A DNA stretch of 64,000 nt, taken from Takakia lepidozioides (lineage: Eukaryota > Streptophyta > Takakiopsida > Takakiales > Takakiaceae). The stretch lies in NCBI GenBank assembly GCA_030704615.1, contig CM060733.1, forward strand, positions 75,802,907-75,866,906. The letters run 5' to 3'. The notes beneath the pieces were generated by a model, which was not told the DNA's origin, made no database searches, and worked only from the letters and a program-made list of their open reading frames with translations. Of the stretch, positions 1 through 12,639 are shown in pieces (position 1 is the stretch's first letter; each line of letters opens with the position of its first letter). The position numbers were made by a program, and so were the translations under genes.

Positions 1-938
1 CTGTGTGGAGTGACAAACTAGTGAAGACCTTGCAGACAAAGAGATGAGGCAGGTCGGCATGCATTGTGGATTTCATGGGGATTTCCACCTCTGCCTCATC
101 CGGATTTGGCAACTACGGTAACTTATAGTAGTGACAGATTCTCTGAATTGACTGTCCAATTTTGATAGCAACCACATGTTGGATTTCCTCATGCATGTTG
201 TTGCAAACTTATGCCTCATTAATGAGCAATGTGGTGGTAGGTGGTATGTCCCCATTGCACACACTATGGTTGGTAATGTTGCTGCTGGGAGAATGTGGTT
301 GATAATGGTGATGCTGGATGGTGATGTTGCTGCTATTTGTGCTCTTTCAGAATTACATCTGTGCCACTTCTGTGCCTAAAGTCTTGCTGTATACATGATT
401 GTGATGTTGTATGGCATATGCACGTGGCACCCTATTGGCTACCTCTGTGGCATATCCACGTGTCCGTCCAGAGTCATAACCATGAGTACCGAACCCAATA
501 TGATACGTGTATGAGCATATTACATTCGGCCAGATCCGGCTGTTGATCGCGAAACAGTGTCTATGAGCTTGACATTTTCTCCCACCACGAACTGCCATCC
601 CACCCCAAACATGGCAGATTGCATAAGAATTATGGAACACGGATCGTGCAAAGTATTGTGTCTACAAGGTCTACAATGAGCTAATAACAATTTGTCTATC
701 CAGGTCGGGAAGGGGAGAATAGCAGATGCATACACTTACCCCATTCTGCGAATCAGGGATCAGTGGTGTCGGCTTCCTGAAAGGGTGAAGGTGTGCTGCC
801 CTTTGACTTGGGGGGCCTCGTTCGTGGCCAAGCACCTACAACCAACCAACAAGCACCAAAAATGTATTTTGGCATACACTGGGAACTCAAATGACAGTAA
901 CACAATAAGATGCACCATTCACTGTCAATGCCTGCAGT
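1..938. other. no gene seen; possible CACTA subterminal region
   Basis: No ORF here resembles a known protein. The stretch at about 415-520 has CACGTGGC/CATATGCACGTGGC-like words that recall the subterminal repeats of the element at 14.5-19.1 kb. It may therefore be the left subterminal part of E1. No CACTA terminus is visible before base 939, so the left end is either outside the window or lost. Confidence 0.3.
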
Positions 939-2464
939 TCACACTGCGACAATAATTTGACAAACTCCATCACAAGGTTGATTACTGCCACAACTTAAGC
1001 ACAAATGAGGCTGGCAATGGCACAAGGGAGTCAGACAAAAATTCGACCACGGAGTGTACCACACTACAAAGTATGTTACCTGGCGAGGCTGAATGGCTCG
1101 AGGGCTGATAGCTTGTTGCCCAAATGTGGGTTGCCCTTTGAGATATTCTGGAATGCTCGAAGCCTTAGCTGCCCCCTCCAAGAAGGGCCATAAGCTAGTT
1201 AGAAGAAAATTATCATTGTGCGCCTCTACAGAACGACTTCTCCAAGGCAGTGGAAAAATTGCGTTGTATGCTAGATTGTTCGACCCCTTGTGCGGTGTGT
1301 CGTCAACAAGAAGAGTCGTTTCAGGATTCCAGTCACGGTTGCCCCGCCACACTGTAGATAGGTTCTTCAAAAACCGTGGTTTCATGGACAGGCTCCCATC
1401 CATGTCAATGGACTGCTCACAATATCCCCCATCCCACTTGAATGCAAGGTCACCGTGCCCATGGAAAAGCCAGTCCACTGTGGGTAGGAAGTTACGTGGT
1501 TGCATACAAGACCATGCTGCCACTTCAAAGTGTTCAAAACACTTGTCCAAAAAAGCTTTGCAACCAGGCCTTACAACGACCATCTTGCTACCACATAATT
1601 TGTGCTCAAGGCCATTTGGAACCACAAACGCATTACCGCTCCCGACATGGACGCACTCACACAACAAGCCATTAATATCTAGGATGAGCAAATGCTTGCC
1701 CTTCTCCACTGTTCTGTGCACGACATTCTCCTTCATGAATTGGAGGTTGGGAGTGGAAGTGACAACCGTGGGTTGCTGGGTAATATCTGCCAGCGGGGAA
1801 ACAAGGTCAATGTCCAGGGTTCTCTCAGATGCCCCCACCGCGACAGCAGCAGGCCAGAGTTCTGCATGCGCCTCCACTACCGCACAGTGTGACAGAACTG
1901 CACGAGGACGCGTAAGTTCCTTGGTAGGGGTGTCCTCCCCTCCACCTAGGCCAACATGCTCCACCTGCACATCATCCTCGAATGCATCAACTGGAGTGAC
2001 GTTACCTGGTGACATGCCAGGCAAGTCAAACCTGTCCTCCAGACGTCTTGAGGCTGAAGGGCCAGCGATGCACGAGCTGTTTGCTATGGATGAGCCCACT
2101 AAGGCAGGTGAGGAAATGCTGATCCCAAATTTCTCTGCCATGGCCTTCTGGTACGTCATCACATGCGATATTATAGCCTTCAAATCCATTATATCTTTGT
2201 GTTGTGCACCCTGTGCTCTTTCCATATCCTCCACTTTGCGAGCAACTGCTGAATACCCAGAGGTCCCCTCCTGCCAGGTCCACGCAAGTCCATGAACAAC
2301 ATGAGAACATCATGCCGTTGGTAGGGAAAATGCCTAGAACAAAATAATCGACAAAAAATGGGAGAAAGAATGATCTGCTCGAATCTCACCATCCGCTCGC
2401 TGGTCAATGTTCTGCTTACTGAACCTTCTTGGATTTCATGCAACGATGGACTTCGTCCTGGCTC

Positions 2465-3418
2465 CTGTGCCTACATTGGAAATTGCCCAAGCATGAGTGC
2501 AGGCTAGTTTCCTCACCATCAAGGCATGGTTGAAACAATCAAGTGCAAATTAGCTCTTAATAATGAGTTTCATTCACTTGGGGAATGGCTTAATACAAAT
2601 TATTGTGCCTCCAGAACTCAGAAAGCAACAATTTCATGGAGCTTCACAACTCTGCCAGTACACATAATCTGACATCAGAGAATGAGAGCAGCTCTCAGGC
2701 AACGACATCAACACAATATGTCTAAGCAGAAACTGGTGAAAATCACGTCGTCACATAGACCTCGCACTCCCCGAATATAACTTTCAAACGATTCTACTTG
2801 CCTTTCTTGATGAACATGAGGGACAACTTACATGAAGTTGCACCACTATTCTGACCATGGCGAGACCCAATTGGAAGAAATACAGAAATGTAACCAAGGC
2901 ATAACAAAATTGCAAAACTGGGTCTCTATCTCCTTCAAGAAGTCTGGCAAACTGTATTACTGACCACTTGCTAGGACCAAGTAAGAAAGATTACCATTGT
3001 ACTTGACGATTGCAACCTTGCCCAATTTTACAGATGACTACTACGTAGCACTCACAAAATACTCCTTCCACAAAAAACAGTCCACAGTGATTCGCTATTG
3101 AAGTGACTCTTGGACACACCTCCACCCTTAAAGATGCGCTAGGTAGGGTCTCCCTGCAATAGAAAAGGCTAGTAGCACTCGGGAAACGAAGCGTAATTCA
3201 AGATACCTGCCTCCCCCCTTAAAGAAAAGCCTACAAGCACTTTCTGACAAGGTGAATGAACACTTTAGTTCACTCCACAGGCAGCACCCCTTCAAGAAAA
3301 CCCTGATTGCACTCCACATAATTTGGAGAATTCCTGGCCCAAAGCTTGGTGGCACTTCGTACTTCCCTCGTAACATGGTGTAAAATGGGGGAAATGGACA
3401 CCCCATTATACTTTGTAC
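2465..3418. other. intron sequence without recognisable content
   Basis: This is part of intron 2 of the Transposase_24/HAD fusion gene. I see no protein similarity and no clear repeat in either direction. Confidence 0.35.
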
Positions 3419-4083
3419 TCATAAGACATTGTTTGCCGTACCCTTGTGGCCATTGACCCCGTGCCCAGTTTGAGCGGGAACAAAAGGAACAGAACCTACC
3501 TCAGTCAGGGGTTGACGTTGGTAGTAAGACTTACCTTCATATAAAGAATTAATCCGGGTTTTCCAGATATCCTCTAGAAAACCCTTCACACAAGCATCAA
3601 TCTGCTGGGTGTGATTTGCACAATTCCCTTGATTGTGAAGAGAGCGTCTCTTTGGTGAGAGAACCCCGGACAGTGTATCAGAAAATGAATACTGTCTTCA
3701 GATTGCCCACACAACGGACAATTGCACTCTCCCTTTCCTCTCTGCTTCTGTTTGCTGTTCAAAGGTAGGCTTCCTGCCCTGAGTTTAAATTTCACTGTAG
3801 TGCCAAGAGTGGGTAGACCCTTGAGGTCATCCAAGATGTCCACCCCCATGTCACTGACTGGAAACAAGTTCAGGGAAGTTCTCTGCCTAACTTCATTTTC
3901 ATCACACAATCTCATGGCAACAGACATGGCTTCAGACACTACAGCCTCTAAGTCAGATTTATCCAGCAGGGTCAAGACTTGCGGATCCAGGTCCAGGGCC
4001 TTGAGAATCTTTTCTACTCTCTTCTGCCAGGACTTACCCTGTTTGACATTATAAACAACAATCAGCCAAGGCAAAGAGGGCAA
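3419..4083 (-). mobile_element. LINE-like C-terminal fragment with zinc-finger (zf-RVT type)
   Basis: The translation contains [20 protein letters not shown] followed by GFSHQRD, the Cys/His pattern found behind the reverse transcriptase of plant LINEs. Upstream is LTLLDKSDLEAVVSEAMSVA. The homology continues below the ORF to a stop near 3,419 (GFLEDIWKTRINSLYEGKSY, then a Pro-rich end). The same family recurs at 13.33-13.52 kb (-) and 39.6-40.13 kb (+). No endonuclease or RT core is attached, so this is a truncated copy inside an intron. It could instead be a domesticated reverse-transcriptase-like gene piece. Confidence 0.5.
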
Positions 4084-6299
4084 AAAGATTGGTGTGTGAA
4101 CTTACAAGCCGAGCCTCAACAGATGCCTTCCCACCACGTCCCGTTTTTTAAGGCTTCTTGATTGATGAATTTGCAACCTTCATGAGGGCACTTTTTGCGT
4201 TGAATCCTGCTGTCTGCCAATACGATACCAGCCTGTCCCAATGAGCTTCCTTCAGATGCGCAGGCCTCCCCTTGCCTGCCTTGTATAGTGCATGGATCTC
4301 GTGTCTTTGGGTTTTCAAGGCAATGCCAAGTGTCTTCCTCATGTGCTCATAGTCAAGACCACATGGCGTGTACGCAAATGTAGAGTTTAGAATCCTGTAT
4401 ATTTCTTCAAAGACAGATTCATCCTGCGCTGCAATATGCATTGACATGTCACACAAACGCCACATCTGGCCTTTGAGGGCTGCATGCCAAGTATTGCGTG
4501 CTGGTTCAATGGGCTCTCCAGCTTTGTCAACCGGAAGCACTTGAGGGGGGAGTCCATCTTCCTCTCGCGCATCATGGTTTCGGATTGCCTCTGCCCTGGC
4601 ACGCCTGTTCGCCCGCCTCAAAGCATTAGCTCGGTCCTTCTTGGTCATAGGGATGTCTTCCTTTTCCTCCTCAGGTGGTGGGGCAGCTGGGGGTTGCCAT
4701 GGGGAATGGGGGGCGGGACGGTATCGCCCACCGTATGGCCCAAAAGGTTCGTATGGTGGACGTGTAGATGCCGGGTAAGCATGTGGGTCTGGGAGGTAAG
4801 GGGGAATAGGCGGAGGAGAATGGGCATATGGCTGCTATGGGTAACCACCTGGAGGGGGCTTGTATTGGATGTGCAGGTTGTAAGGGCCCGCAGCGCCATA
4901 CTGATCGGGGGTGGGGTAGGCATGTGGGTAATGTGTGTACGGAGGGTACTATGGAGTAGGTCGTGGAGGTGGTCTTGCTGCGCCTGGGGACTTGTTTGTA
5001 GCAGCATTGACTTGTTTGAACAACCCCCGCCCCGATGGACTGCCCACCACAGCTACAGCGCCTTCGATGGAAGCTCGCCTCTTCCTGGCCTGCACAGAAT
5101 AAAAACCAATTCAAACATTAAAGTCAATCAAAGCATTCAACAGATATCATGGCAACTTCAAAAAAACTAACGTCGTGCACCTGCCATTTTAATGCTTTGA
5201 TTGTACTCATCCTACTATGAGCAGGTCCTCATCCCCTCGGACTCATCAGGTGCCCCACACTTATGTTTACCCAACTTGAAAAGTGAGGGCATTGCCAAAT
5301 CTACACGGCCAATTCCAAAGCCTACCTAACGGGGAGACCTCACAAACCATTGGCATGCTTGTATCAAAGCGTGCATACAAGAACTTGCATCAGTGGGTAG
5401 ATGGACTCATTTGAATGGACATTGCATTTTAGTTGTAAACAGAAACATAACTGTGTATCAACCTCTTAGTAAGAGCCTTTGACTTTAACCCAAACTGTGT
5501 ACACGATGAAGATATAGCGAAGGGCTTGATTTCCTATCCCATTGTGGGGTTTCACTGCCTATATGCTAGGGCATCCCTTCCTTGCTACATGCAAATTTTG
5601 AAGATGTGGCGTCATAGTGAGCAGGTGCTTACAGATGGTGATTTTGCCGGCGACGGGCGTTTCTGGGGAAGCGAGGGTGCAGGAGCTGGGTGGCGAAGGA
5701 CATCTTCGCTGGAATCGCCAGTGTGCTCGCCCGCAGGGACACACAACAAATCTTCGTCCTCGTCTTCATACTGCCGTGCCTTGTCGGCCATTGTTTTTAG
5801 CCTTCCACTGCGTCTGGGTGGTCCCGTGGGTAGTGGAGGTCGACGGCAAGCACGCTTTGGTTTCGGAGCAACAAGCCTGCAAGCCAAACCCTAACCAATC
5901 CCGCTCTCTTCATGGTGCGCCATGATAGTGTGGACCAGCATTCTATGTACTTAGCAATGCAATCCCAACACTGGGAATCTAGCAAAACTCGTAAACCCAA
6001 AAGACAAGAACTAGGGCAATTCCAGGCTAAACCGTATACCTCTAACATTTTTAAAGAAATGCCCTAATGACAAGCCCCTGCAATGCTCTCCTGCGAGATA
6101 GCGGCCACAACAGTAGGGTGAGCCGCCTCTCAGTATACTCACAGTGGGTGCGAACCAAACAACTCCGCCTCAACCTCTTTGTTGCGAGCAATGCAGGTCT
6201 CCCTTAGCTTCTCATACGCAGTCAGGGGACCGCACGGGGAGGGCCTGACCATGGCAGTCTGACATCAGCTGCAAAGACCCTTGCACACCCCCTTGTGTA

Positions 6300-9200
6300 A
6301 GTACAATGTACACAACGAGAGCGGGGTTTTGGCTGAGAGCTCAACGACTCCATGTGCGCAGGAAAGATGAGAAACTGTGGCGACTAGAGGAGGCGCATGC
6401 CATTGCACAAGGGCACCGCAAATTATTGTGCAACTGCAGAACTTGCCATGGAGGGATCCCGCAGTTTCTACCGATGGCCAAAAAACACCTAACAAAGTAT
6501 GGGAGGGACCCAAACCTTCGACAGTGTACAGTCCCGGTACGCCTTGCACGATGCACGCACTCTGACATGCTCGCAGCACGCCCGCGCATGTCCGCATTTT
6601 GGACAGTCGTGGAGTGACTGGAGTCCGAACTACGTGTCATTCTTCCGTTGGATGTATTGGAGTCATGGAGTCGTAGTGATGGAGTCATGTAGTTGGTAGT
6701 GCGTCAGAGTAGTCATGTCCATGACTTCATGACCGCGGATCATGGACATTTCAACTACGTGGTGTTCTTCCATTGGTTGTACTGGAGTCATGTAGTGAGG
6801 GTCATGACTACATGGTCGCTGTTGACTGCCATGTCGGAAGGCTGGCCGCATTTTGGGCTTTTGGTAGTTTGTTGCCATGTGTCATGCCTTCAACGCACTG
6901 CCCACTTGGGCATATTTGTTGAGAGCCTTCACTTTGTCGGTATGTGAAGATAGCTGTCTGTATGTGGGGATGTCAATTTCTATCACAGAGGGTATGTTTG
7001 TTTTGTTTTTCGATTCGAACTGTGTTCCTACTTTGCCGTATTATAGGAGAGTAGTTTTCATTTGTCTTTGTGTGTGAGCTCCACAAGCTGCTTCGAAATG
7101 AAGACTGTGGCCGACCAATTTCGTCTCCTGATTCGCAAGTGCGGGGGAGACTTGCAGCATTCACCTCTATTGAACTAGTGCAATTCCACGTATTGTGTTT
7201 GCTTTACATGACAATGTTTAAATGAAATTTCAGAGTCTGGGAGTTTTGAAAAAAGCCTGTTCATCGTATCCCAATTTCTGATTTTCATTTGCGTTCACAG
7301 GGCTACATTACATCTGACTCTGAAGTGGAGGCTGAATGTAGTGTAGAGAGTGTTGCAAACGACGTCAATTTGGAGGGACAAGACGGCAATGGGCTACGGG
7401 GCCAGATTGCCCGTGCTGTGCAAGATGCATTTGAAATATCAGATACCCTCCGGGAGAATCCCACACCTGCCCCAAATGCCCTTCCCTTGGACAATGATGA
7501 GGTTGTTGAGAATGGCGCAAATCCCTCTGAAATGCCTGATGGGGAAAATATGGGCGGAGAAGAAGCAGGCGCGCCAAATGATCTTCACCATGAAAAACTC
7601 ATGCGAGAGTCCCAAATCCCCTTATACGATGGGAGCGTTCACAACCGATTGACTGCCACATTGATGTTGCTCAATTCTTGCACCACTCACAGATGTACCA
7701 ACGCATTGTGGATGAGTTATTTTCATTGTTGAGGCTGGAGATTTTGCCCAAACAAAACACCTTGCCCAAATCGCAGTATGAGGCCAAAAATATGATCGCC
7801 ATGATGGGTCTAGGATACAAACAGATCCATGCCTGTGAGCGTGGATGTGTATTGTTTCGTGGAGACCTGGAAAAGGCTGCAAATTGCCCCAAGTGCCACA
7901 GTCCTCGATACATGGACGGCCGTGGGAAGGTGCCCAAGAAGGTGCTGCGATACTTTCCTCTCATACCTAGATTGAGACAGATGTTCCGAGTTAAGACGCT
8001 GGCAGAGCTCATGAAGTGGCACAACAATCATAGAAGTGCAGATGGCATGGTCCGACATGCTGCAGACAGTAAGGCTTGGTGCCATATTGACAACACATGG
8101 CCGGATTTTGCTTCAAATCCAAGAAATATGCGTCTTGGATTGGCACTGGATGGGGTCAATCCTTATGGCACAAAATGCGCGAGTTGGTCCACCTGGCCCA
8201 TCATGGTGCTCAATTATAATCTACCTCCATGGTTGGTAACGAAGAATTTTTTTGTCATGTTAACACTCCTCATTCCTGGAAAGGAATCTGTGACAAGTGA
8301 AAATGTGGATGTTTACCTGCAACCACTAGTGGAGGAGCTAACGACATTGTGGGTAGGAGTTGCAGCCGTGGATGTGGCAGCCATTGAAGGAGAGCGGGCT
8401 TTTACCATGCGTGCAGTCCTCATGTGGTCCATACATGACTTCCCCGCCTATGGCTTGTTATCAGGTCAGGTTCACCAAGGGTACTCTGCTTGTCCAACAT
8501 GTGGACCTCAAGTCGATTCCAGATATTCCCCAGCTTGCAAGAAATTGATATTCCAGGGGCATCGACGGTATCTTCCCCACAATCATGCCTACAGAAGATC
8601 CAGACTTTTTAATGGGGCGCGAGACATGAGACCTGCTCCACATACAGTGACAGCCACCGAAATCAAGGAGCGTGCACGACATTACAAACAATGGATTGAT
8701 GATGGTGGGACTGTAGGCGCACAGAACGATTCCTCCAAGCTCCATGGCGTAAACGATTGTCCATTCTGTTTGACTTGCCTTACTGGGAGGTGCGATTACC
8801 ACACCTGTGTTTTGGGAACATAATAGTGCATTGGTTTTCATTGTGCATGATTGTTTGTTTACTGAACCTGTGCTATTAACATCATTCATGACTACATTGC
8901 AATGTGCTTAATTTGTTAGACCACATGGTGCAGCATCTTATCATCCGCCACACTTTTGATACCATGCATTGCGAGAAGAACGTGACGGAGAACATAATGA
9001 AGACTCTTTTCGGGGAAAAGGACACGATGAAAGTTCGCCGCGATCTGGAATTGCAGGGCATTCGAAAGCCTCTTTGGTTACGACTCCATCCCACCAGAGC
9101 GGATACATTGGTAATGCCTGATGCGCCATATGTGCTCACAAAACCAGAGCAGCGGGTGTTCCTAGAGATTATCACGAATCTGAAAGTACCCACTGGCTAT

Positions 9201-10859
9201 GCCTCTGCTTTCAAAAAACATGTGGTCAAACAAAAGTTGAGCCAATTGAAGTCACATGATTATCACGTGCTAATGCAACAGATCCTCCCACTTGCTCTAC
9301 GTGGGTTGATGGCGCCTGGGGTTCGCAATGCCATACTAAGAGTGTCTTGTGTGTTTCACAAGCTTTGTGCAAAATTGATTGATCCCACCGAGCATGAGGA
9401 ATTGAAGAAGGAGGTGGCAGTGACTCTTTGTCTTCTGGAGAAAGAGTTCCCACCCTCATTTTTTGATGTTATGACACATTTACTTATCCACTTGGTGGAT
9501 GAGCTGGATTTGTGTGGACCTGTAGCTTCTCGGTGGATGTACCCGGTGGAGAGAGCAATGAAGGATTTTAAAGGGTATGTGCGAAACTCGGCGAAGCCTG
9601 AGGGCAGTATGGCGGAGGGCTACGTGATTGACGATGCATTGGGATTTTGTACATAGTACTTGTCTTCTATTGATGCTACTAGGCGGAGAGTGTGGGATGC
9701 AGGAGAGGAGGAATCAGTGTCGGGCTGGGTGTTGGAAGGAGTTGGTCGACCACGCAGGTTGACCGTCGAATTGTTGCAGCTTGTCCATGACTACGTCATT
9801 CACAACCATCCTAGTTTGAGCATTATGTTGGGGTAAGTGGCAAACGTGAGTGTATGTCACAGCTTCTGGTACCTGCTATGCATGGGTATGCTTTGTATAG
9901 GTGTGTGTGCAGTAGTTCTTCCATCGGCTGCAGGGGTTGCACTAGATAAATTGATGTGGTTGTGCGTGTGTTGGCAGGACCTATGAGGTGGAGAAATCTA
10001 GGTTGGAGACTGAAAATGCTGCTAACCAGAACAAGATCCGTGCTCTCCCTCACTTTGCAGAATGGCTGGTAAAAGCAGTCCGCCAGCATGTGTCAAGTGT
10101 TGCCAACCATGCTACTGATTCAGCCTGCAAGGAATTGTTGGACATGTCCAAACCCCCATCATTAATCGCAACATCATACAAGAGCATGTCGGCTTATGGA
10201 AACCACTTCAGGGTTACTTCAGATGGACTCAACAGCCCCTTTGTGACATATGACTCGGGGGTCTCTACTGTTTTCCAGCATGACTGTACTTGCATTTCAG
10301 GTGAGCAGGTGGTGGAAAACGTACGGTATGTGGGTGTCATAAATGAGATTTTAGAATTGGATTATGGCTCCACACACACCACGGTGCTATTGTGTTCATG
10401 GGTGCGTGCACGACGTGTGGGCTCTCAGCCTGTGTCAATGAAGCAGGATGACTCTGGCTTCACATTGGTGAATTTCTCCCACTTGTTGCCTCCACTTGAA
10501 CAGCCTTTTGTGCTCCCATCACAGGTCGAGCAAGTTTTTTCTCTGAGTGTGTAAATGAACCGAGATGGGAACGTGGTGCTGGAAAAAAAAACCCCAGGTC
10601 ACGCAGGGCTGTTTGTGATGTGAGCATTTGCAACGATGATATTGCAAGTGTATCAGGCCTCTTAGCCCCCAATCACATTGAAGAGACGAATGTTGCTGCT
10701 GACAGGGTGGGCCAGACCATCCAAGTGACACCTGAAGAGGTTGCTTCACTTTACAGAGACATGCAATCTGAGGAAGCACATCCATGTCCCACAGAGGACA
10801 GTTGCGATGGAGATTCAGAGTCCAGTGATGAGGAGTTGGTTGATGTGGATGTGTACTAG
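6300..10859 (+). pseudogene. TNP2-type CACTA transposase (Transposase_21, DUF4218, DUF4216), degenerate
   Basis: A first exon near 6,300-6,525 carries the short Cys motif LLCNCRTCHGG...AKKHLTKYG seen at the start of plant TNP2 proteins. From 7,289 an acidic N-terminus leads to IPLYDGS. After a frameshift near 7,672 the Transposase_21 domain follows: GLGYKQIHACERGCVLFRGD, CPKCHSPRYMD, LALDGVNPYG, STWPIMVLNYNLPPW. A second frameshift lies near 8,748 (VKRLSILFDLPYW). After an intron (about 8,793-8,919) comes DTMHCEKNVTENIM and DUF4218 (QLKSHDYHVLMQQILPLALR, SRWMYPVERAMKDFKGYVRN, PEGSMAEGY). A TAG interrupts the frame at 9,654. An intron (about 9,833-9,977) leads into DUF4216 (HFRVTSDGL, PFVLPSQVEQVF). 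Another shift gives an acidic tail ending at 10,859. This would be the DDE transposase that cuts CACTA ends. The breaks make it non-functional as read. Confidence 0.85.
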
Positions 10860-12193
10860 TACCTAGAATGAGGTACGACTTTCCCCCCAACTGCCTTTCT
10901 CTATCTCAAGTATATGAAGGGTGGTATGGGGCAAAATTCAATATGTGATCCCGGTTGATTCATGAATAATGTGGGATTCATAAGACTGGCACTAAGGGTT
11001 GCCCTTGGGGGTGTCCTTGTAGCAGGGTGTTGGAGGTGTCCAACTTACATGGCGTGTCTGTCTGGCAACGTGACATGACATTTATGTCACTATAGACTTT
11101 GGAACAGCGTGCAGATTTACACATCAGTTCTGCCTTGGGTACATTGTTGACAAAGTGCATGTGCCTCCTGTTTACATTACATAATTGCCCCAGTGATTTT
11201 GTGGGTCTTATATTGGGCAGGCTCGTGTTTATGGACCATTGAATACCAGTGGAGTGTTTTTAAGCTTGGTCCCTACTTATCATGTTTGCATTTTTCCCCA
11301 AAAGAATCCGGCAATCCGCATAGATGATGCTCTGGCTGGTTGAATGGGTTCTTTGCGTAGATGCATTTTATGGGCAGTTTCTCTCATGCCCCAGCTAACA
11401 CCATCTGACTCACTTGTACAGTCCCCCATCTGTGAATGGCTCGAGCAGGGTGCAGTACATTCAGCACTACACTGCTGGTGCCCTGCAGGTGTTCCATGCC
11501 TTGCACCACATCATTATTCCCTGATGTCATCCTGCTGCTGTTCTAGCTTGGGGCAGGTCATTGGGGATATGTACATTAGAGAGAAGAACATGAGCTGTTA
11601 TCTCAATTGTTTTATCATACAAGAAGCTTTCTTCATGGGCTCTCCCATTCTTAGAACACCCCCCCATGGCAAAGTGGGTGGATCGGAACAGCCCATATTG
11701 CGAAGCTTCTGTTCCAGTACCACACGGCGTGGAGCTCCGGGACGGCCTGCTACAGCGCAGATTGCACAAGGCAATATGTTAGAGTGTCTTGGATTTCATA
11801 TTTTGTTGGTGTTCTTGGTCACTGGTCAAAGACTTTTGTTGAGCAATGTTTTGCATCACTGTCATGAGTGAAATCTATGATTTGCATGAGTTTGCCTATC
11901 CCCTGAATGCATCATTTGTTCGTCTGTCATTCCGCAGTATGAGGCTTGCTTTTGATGTTGTCCGCGATCAACAAACACTAAAATGCACGTCGCCATTTGA
12001 ACGTAATGTCACAAACAGATGCGGTTCCAGATCGCCTCTCTAGCATGTTGGCTTCACGTTCCATTCTTCTCCACAAAGCGCAAACGGCCTACTAATCTGC
12101 TTCGTGTGCAACCCTTCCCTTCACTTGCATCCCCCGCACCACAATATCAAAACCACTTAACCAATCATATGTAGACACCTCATAAATTGTTCC
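10860..12193. other. 3' non-coding part of E1
   Basis: The short ORFs here have no recognisable features. The stretch lies between the TNP2 stop and the repeat-rich right end of E1. Confidence 0.4.
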
Positions 12194-12533
12194 ATGTCAC
12201 AGACTCTCCATGTCATCACGACATGTGATGATTTGGCAGAATGCATTAGAGTGGCAGTCATGAAGTCATATGTCCGTCTAGCAATATGCACAGGTCATTC
12301 TAGTATGGGCATGACCCTGACTGGTAGTCATATCCGCCATGGCAATATTCCTGGTCAAAGGGTGTTTGACCTGTGTTGCGCAAAGTTCGGAGTCATACAG
12401 TCGCATAAACGGCTTCGTTGTGATCTATGTTATGACTTCAAAAGGCATTTACGACTGCAAATGGCGTATCTGCCACAAATTTGTCGTGACTGCGCACCCA
12501 TGGGAGTCATAAAAGCCGCAATCTGTTGTAGTG
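12194..12533. repeat. right subterminal repeats and TIR of E1
   Basis: Short GTCAT/ATGAC words in both directions (for example near 12,212, 12,259, 12,293 and 12,331) are packed before the terminus at 12,533. Such arrays are normal transposase-binding regions of CACTA elements. The last 28 bases match the E1/E2 terminal repeat in reverse orientation, and TAA follows. Confidence 0.65.
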
Positions 12534-12639
12534 TAACATAGATGAGGAGAAGCTCGTTGGTGGATCTATGGTGGTTTTGGAGTGATTTTGACATGTTACT
12601 GTAGGTAGGGTTAGGGCGTCAGTGTCAGCTGCTAGCTGC

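Larger units (their letters stand above)
939..5887 (-). pseudogene. Transposase_24-like / FCP1-like HAD phosphatase fusion gene of a CACTA element
   Basis: Four exons can be read, all joined in phase 0: 5887-5633, 5089-4106, 2464-2390 and 2270-939, 882 codons in all. Exon 1 starts with a basic stretch (APKPKRACRRPP), then an acidic one. Exon 2 is rich in YPP/YGPYG-type words and ends in the plant Transposase_24 pattern (HWDRLVSYWQTAGFNAKSA, then NSSIKKP). Exon 4 opens with a helical stretch (KVEDMERAQGAQHKDIMDLK) and carries a complete FCP1/SCP-like phosphatase fold: LLILDINGLLCE (motif I, second Asp replaced by Asn), RPGCKAFLDKCFEHFEVAAW, and LLVDDTPHKGSNNLAYN (motif III). Exon 2 has three in-frame stops (CCA-TAG twice, and TAA at 4148-4150). 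The gene is therefore dead, unless each domain is made separately. Intron 2 holds a LINE-like fragment. The phosphatase exon itself has no stop over about 440 codons. Confidence 0.7.
1..12533 (+). mobile_element. E1: CACTA-type DNA transposon, left end not found
   Basis: The right terminus reads, on the opposite strand, CACTACAACAGATTGCGGCT and ends at 12,533, followed by TAA. It nearly matches both ends of E2 (14,489-19,059), so E1 and E2 belong to one family. Inside lie a TNP2 transposase pseudogene (+, 6.3-10.9 kb) and a divergent Transposase_24-like/HAD fusion pseudogene (-, 5.9-0.9 kb), the two gene types usual in autonomous CACTA elements. TNP2 ends 1.7 kb before the right end, and E3 has the same arrangement near its left end. 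No left TIR was found. Either E1 starts before the window, or the - strand gene belongs to a different, truncated copy. Confidence 0.5.

Noticed and set aside
1093-2295. 400-codon + strand ORF
   Set aside because: It is the antisense of the HAD phosphatase exon. Only the - strand gives recognisable motifs.
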